Below are positions 6,551-14,672 of a stretch of DNA of 20,563 nucleotides, in pieces. The translations under genes and the position numbers were made by a program. Positions within the stretch are counted from its first letter, which is position 1, and each line of letters opens with the position of its first letter. The notes below the pieces were generated by a model, which ran no database searches, was not told the origin of the DNA, and saw only the letters and a list, made by a program, of their open reading frames with translations. This DNA is from Candidatus Izemoplasma sp. (GTDB lineage Bacteria > Bacillota_I > Bacilli_A > Izemoplasmatales > Izemoplasmataceae), in assembly GCA_007116205.1 (NCBI GenBank), contig SKIY01000016.1, forward strand, positions 1-20,563, given 5' to 3'.

Positions 6551-7734
6551 AAATTATGGCGGTAAATGCTGGTAGTTCGTCTCTTAAGTTTCAACTTTTG
6601 GAGATGCCAAGCGAGCGAGTTGTCACAAGTGGTGTCGTTGAACGCATTGGTTTGCCAAATGCTGTTTTCACGATAAAAGTTGATGGAGAGAAGCATTCTG
6701 ATACGTTAGAAATACCAGATCATACGATTGCGGTTGAATTACTGCTTAAACAGCTTGTGAGTTTGAAAATTGTTGATAGTTACGATGATATTGCAGGTGT
6801 TGGTCATCGCGTTGTACACGGTGGTGAAAAATTTAGTGATTCAGTATTAATTAATGATGAAGTTATTGCGGCTATTGAAGCGGTTAGTGATTTAGCGCCG
6901 TTACATAATCCAGCGAACTTAACTGGTATTCACGCTTTTACAAAAGCGTTACCAGAAGCACCACAAGTCGCAGTTTTTGATACAGCTTTCCATCAAACCA
7001 TGCGTGAAGAAGCATATATGTATTCAACACCATATGAGTGGTATGAAAAATATGGTGTCCGTAAATATGGTTTTCATGGAACAAGTCATAAGTATGTTTC
7101 ACATCGCACTGCAGCGATGCTTGATAAAGATATTAAGTCACTAAAAATCATTGTGCTTCACATTGGTAATGGAGCAAGTATCTGTGCTGTTGATGGTGGT
7201 GTTAGTGTTGATACTTCAATGGGATTTACGCCATTAGCAGGTATCTCAATGGGAACGCGTAGCGGGGATATTGATCCAGCTATTGTAGAGTTCATTTCAA
7301 CAAAGGAAAATAAGACTGTGCAACAGGTTATGAACGACTTAAATAAAAGCTCTGGTTATTTAGGTGTTAGTCGTGTTTCATCCGACTCAAGAGATTTGTG
7401 GGATGCTGCATATAAAGGTGATAAGAAGAGTTTATTAGCAATTAAAAAGCAAGCTAAAATGATTGCTGATTATATTGGAGCTTATTACATCTTAATGGGT
7501 GGTGTTGATGCGATTACATTTACAGCTGGTGTTGGTGAAAACGCACCGAATACCCGTGAAATGATTGTGGATCGCTTAGAAGCATTAGGAGCTAAGCTTG
7601 ACCATAAAGCCAATGAGGCGCGTGGTGTTGAAACCATTATTTCAAGTGCAGATTCGAAAGTTAATTTGCTATTGGTTCCAACCGATGAAGAAGTTATGAT
7701 TGCGCGCGATACGATAAGATTAATGGAAAAATAA
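6547..7734 (+). CDS. ackA: Acetate kinase
   Basis: Interconverts acetyl phosphate plus ADP and acetate plus ATP, giving ATP by substrate-level phosphorylation during overflow or fermentative metabolism. The 395-residue length is standard. Family signatures are complete: NAGSSSLKFQL near the N-terminus (N7), GHRVVHGG (86-93, R88), VFDTAFHQTM (143-152, D145 as active-site acid), YGFHGTSH (174-181, H177), LHIGNGAS and MGTRSGDIDP (235-244, R238), then TAGVGENAP and the C-terminal PTDEE. The ATG overlaps the ytxK stop (ATGA), with AGAGGTAG upstream inside ytxK, so the pair is translationally coupled. Phosphotransacetylase is not in the window. No clear terminator follows, only the weak long-loop hairpin noted at 7747-7810. 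Confidence 0.98.
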   Translation: MKIMAVNAGSSSLKFQLLEMPSERVVTSGVVERIGLPNAVFTIKVDGEKHSDTLEIPDHTIAVELLLKQLVSLKIVDSYDDIAGVGHRVVHGGEKFSDSVLINDEVIAAIEAVSDLAPLHNPANLTGIHAFTKALPEAPQVAVFDTAFHQTMREEAYMYSTPYEWYEKYGVRKYGFHGTSHKYVSHRTAAMLDKDIKSLKIIVLHIGNGASICAVDGGVSVDTSMGFTPLAGISMGTRSGDIDPAIVEFISTKENKTVQQVMNDLNKSSGYLGVSRVSSDSRDLWDAAYKGDKKSLLAIKKQAKMIADYIGAYYILMGGVDAITFTAGVGENAPNTREMIVDRLEALGAKLDHKANEARGVETIISSADSKVNLLLVPTDEEVMIARDTIRLMEK

Positions 7735-7746
7735 TAATACTTAAAG

Positions 7747-7810
7747 AAAAAAGCGATTAAAAACGTATTATACGATTGAGGAGGTATAATATGAAAACAG
7801 TCGCTTTTTT
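7747..7810 (+). other. Long-loop inverted repeat enclosing the start of the surface-protein gene
   Basis: AAAAAAGCGA (7747-7756) is the exact reverse complement of TCGCTTTTTT (7801-7810). The match extends two more pairs inwards if one G-U pair is allowed, giving a 12-bp stem (7747-7758 with 7799-7810). The 40-base loop contains the ribosome site GAGGAGG and the ATG at 7791. The 3' arm is followed by a T-rich stretch. It could act as a weak ackA terminator or hide the start site, but the A/T-rich arms and large loop make chance quite possible. Confidence 0.3.
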
Positions 7811-9074
7811 ATTTTTATGTGTATTTATGTTACATCACGTTGGGGTTGTTCGGGCTGATACCGAGAATGTCTTGGATTCAGAAGTCGAAACAAGCTATGA
7901 ACACAACGGAGAGTTTATGGAACTTGTTATTGAGGTTACAGGGAAACATCACTTCGAAACGCGGATTGGGCGTTTAGGAGAAAAGTATATGTTAAACGGG
8001 ATGAGTGGATTTGGTGAACGCTTTGTGTTCTATGGATATATTGAAGTGTTGACGGATACTTACCGGACTCAAAATGCATTTGTTTTTACTTTGGATACAG
8101 AAGGAAATATTGTTTATGAGTGGATTTCTGAAGACCAAGAACACGTCAGTGAAATTGTTCAGTATTACACACTTGGGGAGAAGATTGTCTTACAAATGCA
8201 TAAGCAAGTTACGATTGACAATCGGTATAATGAATTTTTGAGTACGTATTTCTTCACTTTAGAAGAAGCAGTAGATTTTGAGTCGAGGATTTCAGTTCCT
8301 GAAAGATTAAATCATGGGGTTGTCTTTGATGATGTGCTTTATTTAGGTGTATATGAAAACCGAGATTATTTATATGCAATCAATCATGACTTTGAGCTTT
8401 ATGATGATGATGTTGTTTATGGCATCATTAATCAGCAAGCTTACGTTGGTAAGGCAAACGGCTTTGTGATGAATCCTGCGCGGGTAGGGAGTGAAGTTGT
8501 TTTTGGGTATTTTGAGATTGACTATCCTGGACACTATGTGATTGAACTGAGGGATGAAAATGTTCATTTTACCGTTGACCCAGTCATATCAGGCGTGACT
8601 GATGAAGGGGTATATAATGGTAGTGTTAAAATCGATGTTTCATCAGGATATATTTTAAAAAATGGCCAAGTGTTTTCCCTCGACAGTCATATTGATGCGC
8701 CTGGTTATTATGATATAACTGTCGAAGGGTTAAATGGCTATGAAAAGACTATTAGTTTTACGATCACGTCAAATATTGATGGTATTTTTGATGGACAAAC
8801 CTATCAAGACGAAAGAATCCTTACTTTTAAAGGTGAGGGCTATCTGAATAATCGTTTGATCGCTTCTGGGCTAGTTATAGATGAAGCAGGTGAATACAAT
8901 TTAAGAATAATTGGTGAAAACGGGTATGTAGAGCAACATCATTTTAAGATTGAATTTTCTGATAACGGCTCATCCGGTAATAATATCATGTTATATATGG
9001 AAATCGGATTACTCGTGAGTGCAGTTTTATTGGTGGGTGGATGGTTTGCGTATCAAAAGTTTCTAAAAAAATGA
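7791..9074 (+). CDS. Secreted, C-terminally anchored surface protein with two Ig-like repeats; function unknown
   Basis: I do not recognise a named family. The 427-residue product begins with a signal peptide (residues 1-22, hydrophobic FLFLCVFMLHHVGVV, likely cleavage after VRA). Residues about 30-250 are rich in beta strands and aromatic residues, with segments such as FVFTLDTEGNIVYEW that resemble propeller blades, though this is only an impression. Two repeats of about 63 residues follow (262-326 and 327-388), each with a G-rich start, a YN or YQ, LKNGQ or LNNRL, an aspartate-rich turn, AxGxY and NGY before a final beta strand, as in bacterial Ig-like modules. One transmembrane helix (399-420) and a short QKFLKK tail end the protein, so it should be type I with its bulk outside. 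The ATG at 7791 has GAGGAGG at good spacing. Confidence 0.75.
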   Translation: MKTVAFLFLCVFMLHHVGVVRADTENVLDSEVETSYEHNGEFMELVIEVTGKHHFETRIGRLGEKYMLNGMSGFGERFVFYGYIEVLTDTYRTQNAFVFTLDTEGNIVYEWISEDQEHVSEIVQYYTLGEKIVLQMHKQVTIDNRYNEFLSTYFFTLEEAVDFESRISVPERLNHGVVFDDVLYLGVYENRDYLYAINHDFELYDDDVVYGIINQQAYVGKANGFVMNPARVGSEVVFGYFEIDYPGHYVIELRDENVHFTVDPVISGVTDEGVYNGSVKIDVSSGYILKNGQVFSLDSHIDAPGYYDITVEGLNGYEKTISFTITSNIDGIFDGQTYQDERILTFKGEGYLNNRLIASGLVIDEAGEYNLRIIGENGYVEQHHFKIEFSDNGSSGNNIMLYMEIGLLVSAVLLVGGWFAYQKFLKK

Positions 9075-9096
9075 TGCAGAAATGCATCGTTTTTTT
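9065..9096 (+). terminator. Rho-independent terminator after the surface-protein gene
   Basis: GATGCA (9073-9078), loop GAAA and TGCATC (9083-9088) form a perfect core. It extends through a U-G pair and A-T pairs to about 14 bp (9065-9078 with 9083-9096), ending in a run of T. The TGA stop codon (9072-9074) is inside the stem. The outer A-run/T-run symmetry would allow some activity in both directions. Confidence 0.85.
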
Positions 9097-9126
9097 GTAA
9101 AATTAAAAGCGTACAAGCGGTTTTCA

Positions 9127-9135
9127 TGGTACAAT
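9127..9135 (+). promoter_or_regulatory. Extended -10 promoter element for dnaE
   Basis: TGG followed by TACAAT (9130-9135) is an extended -10 element; no convincing -35 was found at the usual distance. Transcription would begin near 9142, downstream of the first in-frame ATG (9138) and upstream of the ATG at 9162. This supports the later start for dnaE. Confidence 0.5.
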
Positions 9136-9161
9136 GAATGCACGAAGAGAGTGTGGTTTTA

Positions 9162-12158
9162 ATGCGATTTACGAGTTTGTTTTTAGAAAGTGGTTACAGT
9201 TTTAATGGCTCTAATGTATTACTTGAGTCATTACTTAGTCATGCGAAAAAAGCGCATTATGATGTTGTCACACTTACGGATTCAAAAATGCATTATGCGT
9301 ATACTTTTTACCAGCAGGTAAAAGCTACGGGTATGGATCCTGTGATTGGACTTCAAGTTAAGTTAGAGCCACTTTTAGATGGTGATTATATTCACGTTAC
9401 TTGTTATGCGCAGAGTTCTATAGGGTTTAAAAACTTATTAAAACTATCTAGTTTGCAAAGTTTTAATGGAAAAATGCCACTCAAGCTATTCAGTAAGTAT
9501 TTAAAAGGAATATCTGTAGTTATTGGCATTCATATGGGTGAAGTTGTTAAATATTTAAACGATCAACACCATTTAACACTATTAATCAATGAAATAAAAT
9601 CGGTTCACGCTCAATTATACCTTGCCTATAACCCTGCGATTCCGGTTATAAAACAAGATGTAGTGCCTGTTTTATATGTAGATTATGTTCGTTTTGTGGG
9701 TAAAGAAGACTATGCTGTTTTTAGTGCGTTGAAAAAGATTTTTCAGTTGCCAGAGGAACCAATGTTTGAAGATGTCCCAGGCTATTTAAAGTCTGACGGG
9801 TATTTTGATGATATTGAAGATAGCTATAAAGATGGTGTAGACGCATTTATTGAAGCACATATTTTTGATTTAGATATGAAAGCACCAGATTTACCACGGT
9901 ATAAAGATACCCAAGGACTTACAAGTCAAAAATACTTGAAAGCATTAGCCCATAAAGGGATGAATAAGCGAATTAAAGGTAAAGATGTTGATGCAACGTT
10001 GTATTCAAAACGACTCGTTGAAGAACTAATGACGATTCATGAGTTAGGGTATGATGATTATTTTCTTATTGTATGGGATGTTGTACGATTTGCGAAACGA
10101 GAGGGCTATCTTGTAGGACCAGGACGAGGGAGTGCACCAGGGAGTTTGGTGGCGTATAGTTTAGGGATTACTGATGTCGATCCTATTGAGTTTGATTTGT
10201 TGTTCGAACGATTTTTAAACAAAGCGCGACAAACGATGCCAGATATCGATATTGATTTTCCAGACTATGCTAGAGACGCAATTATTGAGTATACTAAGTC
10301 AAGATATGGACAAGCTTTTGTTTCTTATATTTGTACATTTGGTACGTTTTTAAAACGAAGTGCTTTAAGGGATAGTGCGCGTGCTTTTAATGTGGAAGCT
10401 AAATACGTCAACGAAATGGCGAAGCGTTTAAATGCATATGACTATATTCATGATATGGTAGCGGAAGATAAAGATGTCCAAAACCGAATTGAACAGCATG
10501 AAAATATCGCGTTGTGGTTAAACGCTGCTAGTAAAATACAAGGGCTACCTAAACATGTCGGCACGCATGCGGCTGGTGTTGTTTTGTCTAGTGAGCCAAT
10601 TGTAGAATATACTGCGATTCAACCAGGGTTAAATAACAGTTATCAAACCCAGTATGCGATGGAAGATTTAGAACGCATTGGGTTGTTAAAGATGGATTTT
10701 TTAGGATTGAGAAATTTGTCGATGATTGAGACAATTATTAACGATATTGATTCACACGAGCATCATCGCCTCAATATGTATCAATTACCTTTAGATGATG
10801 AGAAAACATTCACGTTATTACGCGAGGGGTCGACGACCGGTATTTTTCAGCTAGAGTCACCAGGTATGAGACGATTGATTAAAGCGATGAAAATACGTTC
10901 TTTTGATGACATTGTGGTGATTTTAGCACTTTATAGACCAGGACCGATGGAAAGTATTCCTGATTATTTAAAGCGGCGTGAAAAACGGGTGAAAATAACT
11001 TATCTGCATGAAACTTTAAAACCAATTTTAGAACCCACAGAAGGTATCTTGTTGTATCAAGAACAAATTATGGCGATTGCTTCAGCGTTTGCTGGGTATT
11101 CTATGCAAGAAGCAGATTTGTTAAGAAGAGCGGTTAGTAAAAAGGATGGCTCTGTTTTAGAAACTGAACGTGCTAGGTTTGTTCGTAAGTCATATGAAAA
11201 TGGTAAATCTAAAACGCTTGCGAATGCGATTTACGACTATATTGTAAAGTTTGCGAATTATGGATTTAATAAAAGTCATTCAGTGGCTTATGGATTAATT
11301 AGTTATTGGATGGCATATTTAAAAGCAAATTATCCAGCATATTTTATCGGTGTTTTGATGCAAAATGCATTATCGAATGAAGGATTGATGAAAGCGTACA
11401 TTCAAGAAGCTATGCAGCTTAAGATTACTGTGGTAGGACCGGATGTGAATATAAGTAGTCATCGCTTTGTGTTTAAAGAACAGAAATTGTACTATCCTTT
11501 GATAGGTATTAAAAATATTGGAAAATCGGTGCTTAGTATTATTGATTCTGCGCGACAAGATGGGATGTTTGAGCATTTTGCAGATTTTGTTTCGCGGACT
11601 AAAGCGGGTGTAAATAAGCGCTCTTATCAGTATTTGATTTATGCGGGCGCTTGTGATATTTTTGGTATGAATAAAAAGACGATGATTGAAAATATTGATG
11701 CATTATTACAGTTTTTAGATTATCAAGGTGTTGGTGCGATTAATGAGTTTGTTTATGATCAACACGAGGAGTTTGAACAAGATCAGTTGAAACATTTTGA
11801 AAAAGAAGCGTTAGGTTTTTCGTTTAAATATGATGCTTTAAGTAAGTATATGCATTTGTATGAAGAGTCAGATGTGTATGCGCCGAGTGAGGTTTTAGAC
11901 ATACCACTAGAAAAGCCAATTAAAATGTTGGCTTTGGTTGGGCGCATTCATGAAATTACCACAAAAAAAGGCGATAAAATGGCATTTTTGACTCTTGAAG
12001 ATAAAACTGAAAAAGTTGATGCCGTGTGTTTTCCTGGTGTATATCATCAGAGTGTTGATGTTTTAAAGGTAGATGGTGTATTCTATCTTAAAGGTAGGCT
12101 GACTTTGAAAGATAGTAAACGTCAGTTTGTTGTTGAAGAAGTCAAAATTGTTGACTAA
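9162..12158 (+). CDS. dnaE: DNA polymerase III alpha subunit, DnaE type
   Basis: Replicative C-family DNA polymerase; in Bacilli that also carry PolC this shorter DnaE extends RNA primers on the lagging strand. The protein is 998 residues. Order: degenerate PHP domain (about 1-190); polymerase core with GPGRGSAPGS (319-328), PDIDIDF (360-366; D361 and D363 as catalytic acids), HVGTHAAGVV (465-474) and KMDFLGL with the third acid D512; tandem helix-hairpin-helix region; and a C-terminal OB domain starting near KMLALVGRIHEIT. The PHP metal-site histidines are missing at the N-terminus (SLFLESGYSF where active enzymes have HxH), so no proofreading by PHP is expected. The ATG at 9162 is preferred over 9138 because of the promoter position. 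dnaE before pfkA and pyk is a common Bacilli order, though accD and accA, present between them in B. subtilis, are absent. Confidence 0.96.
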   Translation: MRFTSLFLESGYSFNGSNVLLESLLSHAKKAHYDVVTLTDSKMHYAYTFYQQVKATGMDPVIGLQVKLEPLLDGDYIHVTCYAQSSIGFKNLLKLSSLQSFNGKMPLKLFSKYLKGISVVIGIHMGEVVKYLNDQHHLTLLINEIKSVHAQLYLAYNPAIPVIKQDVVPVLYVDYVRFVGKEDYAVFSALKKIFQLPEEPMFEDVPGYLKSDGYFDDIEDSYKDGVDAFIEAHIFDLDMKAPDLPRYKDTQGLTSQKYLKALAHKGMNKRIKGKDVDATLYSKRLVEELMTIHELGYDDYFLIVWDVVRFAKREGYLVGPGRGSAPGSLVAYSLGITDVDPIEFDLLFERFLNKARQTMPDIDIDFPDYARDAIIEYTKSRYGQAFVSYICTFGTFLKRSALRDSARAFNVEAKYVNEMAKRLNAYDYIHDMVAEDKDVQNRIEQHENIALWLNAASKIQGLPKHVGTHAAGVVLSSEPIVEYTAIQPGLNNSYQTQYAMEDLERIGLLKMDFLGLRNLSMIETIINDIDSHEHHRLNMYQLPLDDEKTFTLLREGSTTGIFQLESPGMRRLIKAMKIRSFDDIVVILALYRPGPMESIPDYLKRREKRVKITYLHETLKPILEPTEGILLYQEQIMAIASAFAGYSMQEADLLRRAVSKKDGSVLETERARFVRKSYENGKSKTLANAIYDYIVKFANYGFNKSHSVAYGLISYWMAYLKANYPAYFIGVLMQNALSNEGLMKAYIQEAMQLKITVVGPDVNISSHRFVFKEQKLYYPLIGIKNIGKSVLSIIDSARQDGMFEHFADFVSRTKAGVNKRSYQYLIYAGACDIFGMNKKTMIENIDALLQFLDYQGVGAINEFVYDQHEEFEQDQLKHFEKEALGFSFKYDALSKYMHLYEESDVYAPSEVLDIPLEKPIKMLALVGRIHEITTKKGDKMAFLTLEDKTEKVDAVCFPGVYHQSVDVLKVDGVFYLKGRLTLKDSKRQFVVEEVKIVD

Positions 12159-12163
12159 CTGTA

Positions 12164-12172
12164 TGCTATAAT
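12164..12172 (+). promoter_or_regulatory. Extended -10 promoter of pfkA-pyk
   Basis: TGC plus a perfect TATAAT (12167-12172) lies in the short gap after the dnaE stop codon. No good -35 occurs at 16-18 bases, as is usual for extended -10 promoters. The transcript would begin near 12179, just ahead of AGAAGGTGA, the ribosome site of pfkA. It would let glycolytic genes be expressed independently of dnaE. Confidence 0.6.
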
Positions 12173-12192
12173 AATTATAAGAAGGTGATTTT

Positions 12193-13152
12193 ATGCGTAA
12201 CATTGCAGTGTTAACCTCTGGTGGTGATGCACCGGGGATGAATATGGCGATTCGGACTATTGTCCGCAGTGGCTTTCATTATGGGTTTAATGTCTACGGT
12301 GTCTATAATGGTTATAAAGGACTTGTTAAAGGTGAAATTAAAGCATTAAATCGAGAGTCTGTCTCACGTATTTTAAACCGTGGAGGCACAATCTTAGGCA
12401 GCGCGAGATATGAACAGTTTAAGGAAGAAAAATATCAAAAAATCGCGGTCAAGAATTTAAAAGATCGTAATATTGATGGTCTAATTGTTATTGGTGGCGA
12501 TGGGACATTCCGTGGCGCTTTGGATTTACATAAGTTCGGCATTAAGTGTATTGGGTTACCCGGAACGATTGATAATGATATTCCTTCAACAGATTATACA
12601 ATTGGATTTTATACGGCATTAAATACTGCGGTTGAGGCCATTGATCGCTTACGCGACACCTCTTTTTCTCATCGTCGTTGTAGTGTGGTTGAAGTGATGG
12701 GAAGAAACTGTGGTGATTTAGCGCTCTATGCAGGGATTGCTGTGGGAAGTGAATTTATTATTACACCCGAAACGGGTTATGACCGAAAAAAGACTTTAGA
12801 GGCTGTAAAGGGGTCGTATCGCCGAAATAAACGCCATGCAGTCGTTGTTGTTACTGAAAATATGTTAGATGTTAATGCATTAGCGAAAACGATAGAAGAA
12901 GAAGTCGGGTATGAAACTCGAGCGACTGTTCTCGGTCATGTACAAAGGGGCGGGACACCATCTGCTTTTGATCGTGTTTTAGCAACGGAGATGGCTGAAA
13001 GTGCGGTAGAGTTATTAAGCCGAGATGTCGGTGGTAAAATCGTTGCTTTAAAAGGGATGGATATTATTGATGTTGATATTGAGCAGGCTTTAAAAATGAA
13101 AAAAGAAGTATCAAATAAACGGTATGGACTAGTTGGAAAGCTGGTTCGTTAG
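12193..13152 (+). CDS. pfkA: ATP-dependent 6-phosphofructokinase
   Basis: Phosphorylates fructose 6-phosphate to fructose 1,6-bisphosphate, the committed step of glycolysis; homotetramer, normally allosteric. At 319 residues it matches E. coli and Bacillus PfkA. Motifs: LTSGGDAPGMNMAIR (7-21), GGDGTFRGA (101-109), PGTIDNDI (123-130, with the catalytic aspartate), and EVMGRNCGDLAL (167-178). Glycine at positions 104 and 124 marks the ATP-using rather than the pyrophosphate-using form. The stop codon TAG is shared with the AGGAGG ribosome site of pyk, so the two glycolytic kinases are translated as a unit. The start at 12193 has AGAAGGTGA upstream. Confidence 0.98.
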   Translation: MRNIAVLTSGGDAPGMNMAIRTIVRSGFHYGFNVYGVYNGYKGLVKGEIKALNRESVSRILNRGGTILGSARYEQFKEEKYQKIAVKNLKDRNIDGLIVIGGDGTFRGALDLHKFGIKCIGLPGTIDNDIPSTDYTIGFYTALNTAVEAIDRLRDTSFSHRRCSVVEVMGRNCGDLALYAGIAVGSEFIITPETGYDRKKTLEAVKGSYRRNKRHAVVVVTENMLDVNALAKTIEEEVGYETRATVLGHVQRGGTPSAFDRVLATEMAESAVELLSRDVGGKIVALKGMDIIDVDIEQALKMKKEVSNKRYGLVGKLVR

Positions 13153-13160
13153 GAGGCAAT

Positions 13161-14588
13161 ATGATACCATTTAATCAAACGAAAATTATTTGTACGATCG
13201 GACCCGCTACTGAATCTGAGACGATGATGAGACGGCTCGTTTTAGCAGGGATGGATGTTATTCGACTGAATTTCTCTCATTCGACGCACGATGAACACGA
13301 AGTAAGATTAAATACGCTTAAAAAACTTAACAAGGAATTAAATACTAACGTAGCATCGTTGGTTGATACCAAAGGACCAGAGATTCGAACCCATAAATTT
13401 GTTGATGGACAAGCTACGGTTCAATTTGGTTCTACAGTAAATATTTATATGGATGAAATACTTGGCGATGCAACAAAGTTTAGTGTCAATTATCCAGAGT
13501 TGTATAAAGATGTCGATATCGGTGGCACTATTGTCGTTGATGACGGGTATTTGTCTTTGAAAGTTGTCGATGTAGATTTTGAAGATAAAATTATCGTGAC
13601 TGAATCTTATAATACCCACACGATACGAGATCGTAGGGGTATTAATGTCCCAGGAATGACTTTAAATTTAGAATACTTGTCGGATAAAGATATTAGTGAT
13701 ATTAAGTGGGCCTGTAAACATGATGTGGATTTTATTGCAGCGTCGTTTGTACGCAATAAAAATGATGTTGAACTGATTAGACAGCTATTAGATGATCACG
13801 GGGGTCAACGCATTCAAATTATTGCAAAAATAGAAAATCAAGAAGGCGTCAACAATCTAGATGAAATTACTGATATTGCTGATGGTGTGATGATTGCTCG
13901 AGGCGATTTAGGGGTAGAAGTCCCTCCGGCTGAAGTACCAGTTATACAAAAACACATTATAGCGATGTGTCATCGAAAAAATAAAATTAGTATCACCGCA
14001 ACGCAAATGTTAGAAAGTATGCAAGTCCACCCAAAACCAACACGTGCTGAAGTTAGTGATGTTGCTAATGCAATATTAGATGGTACGGATGCTATTATGT
14101 TAAGTGGAGAAAGTGCGATTGGACAATATCCGATTGAAAGTGTTGAAGTGATGCAGCATATTGCAAAACGGATGGAGAAAGAAATTGATCGACGAGCACT
14201 GATTGAAAGAGCCTCAAAAACGGTTAAAAATGACATAGCGAGTAATATTGCTTTAAGTGTCGGACACTCAGTTTTTCAAGGGCAAGCGAATTTAGTTATT
14301 GCGCCAACAATGAGCGGAAATACAGCGCGTTTATTGTCTAAATTCCGTCCAAATACAATGATTTTAGCATTGGTTCCAACAGAGGAGAAAGCCCGGAGTT
14401 TAGCACTAAATAGTTGTATTAATGCAGTTGTATTTGCATTACCAGAAGATACAGAGATTTTGGTAAAAACGAGTTTGGATTATGTGAAAACGAAAGAACT
14501 TGTTAAAGTGGGTAGTCGCGTTATTATTACCGGTGGATTCCCAATCGGAACCCCGACAAACAGTTTAAGAATTATTGATATTGAATAG
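13161..14588 (+). CDS. pyk: Pyruvate kinase
   Basis: Converts phosphoenolpyruvate and ADP to pyruvate and ATP, the last step of glycolysis. The 475-residue protein matches the E. coli-sized form and lacks the extra C-terminal PEP-utiliser-like domain of Bacillus Pyk. Motifs: TKIICTIGPATES (7-19), GMDVIRLNFSHS (30-41), VDTKGPEIRTHKF (68-80) within the barrel, AKIENQEGV (222-230, catalytic K223 and metal ligand E225), MIARGDLGVEVP (244-255, metal ligand D249), and TATQMLESM followed by RAEVSDVANAILDGTDA. The C-terminal allosteric domain is present. AGGAGG lies directly before the ATG and overlaps the pfkA stop. With AckA in the window this covers two substrate-level ATP-forming steps. Confidence 0.98.
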   Translation: MIPFNQTKIICTIGPATESETMMRRLVLAGMDVIRLNFSHSTHDEHEVRLNTLKKLNKELNTNVASLVDTKGPEIRTHKFVDGQATVQFGSTVNIYMDEILGDATKFSVNYPELYKDVDIGGTIVVDDGYLSLKVVDVDFEDKIIVTESYNTHTIRDRRGINVPGMTLNLEYLSDKDISDIKWACKHDVDFIAASFVRNKNDVELIRQLLDDHGGQRIQIIAKIENQEGVNNLDEITDIADGVMIARGDLGVEVPPAEVPVIQKHIIAMCHRKNKISITATQMLESMQVHPKPTRAEVSDVANAILDGTDAIMLSGESAIGQYPIESVEVMQHIAKRMEKEIDRRALIERASKTVKNDIASNIALSVGHSVFQGQANLVIAPTMSGNTARLLSKFRPNTMILALVPTEEKARSLALNSCINAVVFALPEDTEILVKTSLDYVKTKELVKVGSRVIITGGFPIGTPTNSLRIIDIE

Positions 14589-14614
14589 ATGCAGAAATTT
14601 TGCATCTTTTTTTT
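14587..14614 (+). terminator. Rho-independent terminator of pfkA-pyk
   Basis: AGATGCA and TGCATCT pair around a short GAAATTT loop (14587-14593 with 14601-14607) and are followed by eight T residues. The last two bases of the pyk TAG stop codon are in the stem. The core arms are the same as in the terminator at 9073-9088. Confidence 0.85.
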
Positions 14615-14615
14615 A

Positions 14616-14644
14616 TTTACAAGATATACTTTGTATGGTACTAT
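14616..14644 (+). promoter_or_regulatory. Promoter of the padR operon
   Basis: TTTACA (14616-14621, five of six consensus) is 17 bases from TACTAT (14639-14644), which is preceded by TGG as an extended -10. The -10 sits inside the palindromic operator. An alternative -10, TACAAT (14644-14649), is possible but leaves a poor 22-base spacing. Confidence 0.6.
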
Positions 14645-14657
14645 ACAATATATAGTA
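14631..14657 (+). promoter_or_regulatory. Overlapping palindromes, probable PadR operator
   Basis: TTGTATGGTACTATACAA (14631-14648) is an inverted repeat with 16 of 18 positions symmetric. It overlaps a second one, TACTATA-CAATA-TATAGTA (14639-14657), with perfect 7-bp arms. Both cover the predicted -10. AT-rich dyads at their own promoters are typical of PadR repressors, so binding by the padR product just downstream is a reasonable inference. Confidence 0.6.
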
Positions 14658-14672
14658 GTTTGGAGGTGGCTT

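Noticed and set aside
7791..7860. Lipoprotein signal in the surface protein because of Cys10
   Set aside because: The cysteine lies in the middle of the hydrophobic core and lacks a lipobox; an ordinary signal-peptidase site (VRA) follows at residue 22.
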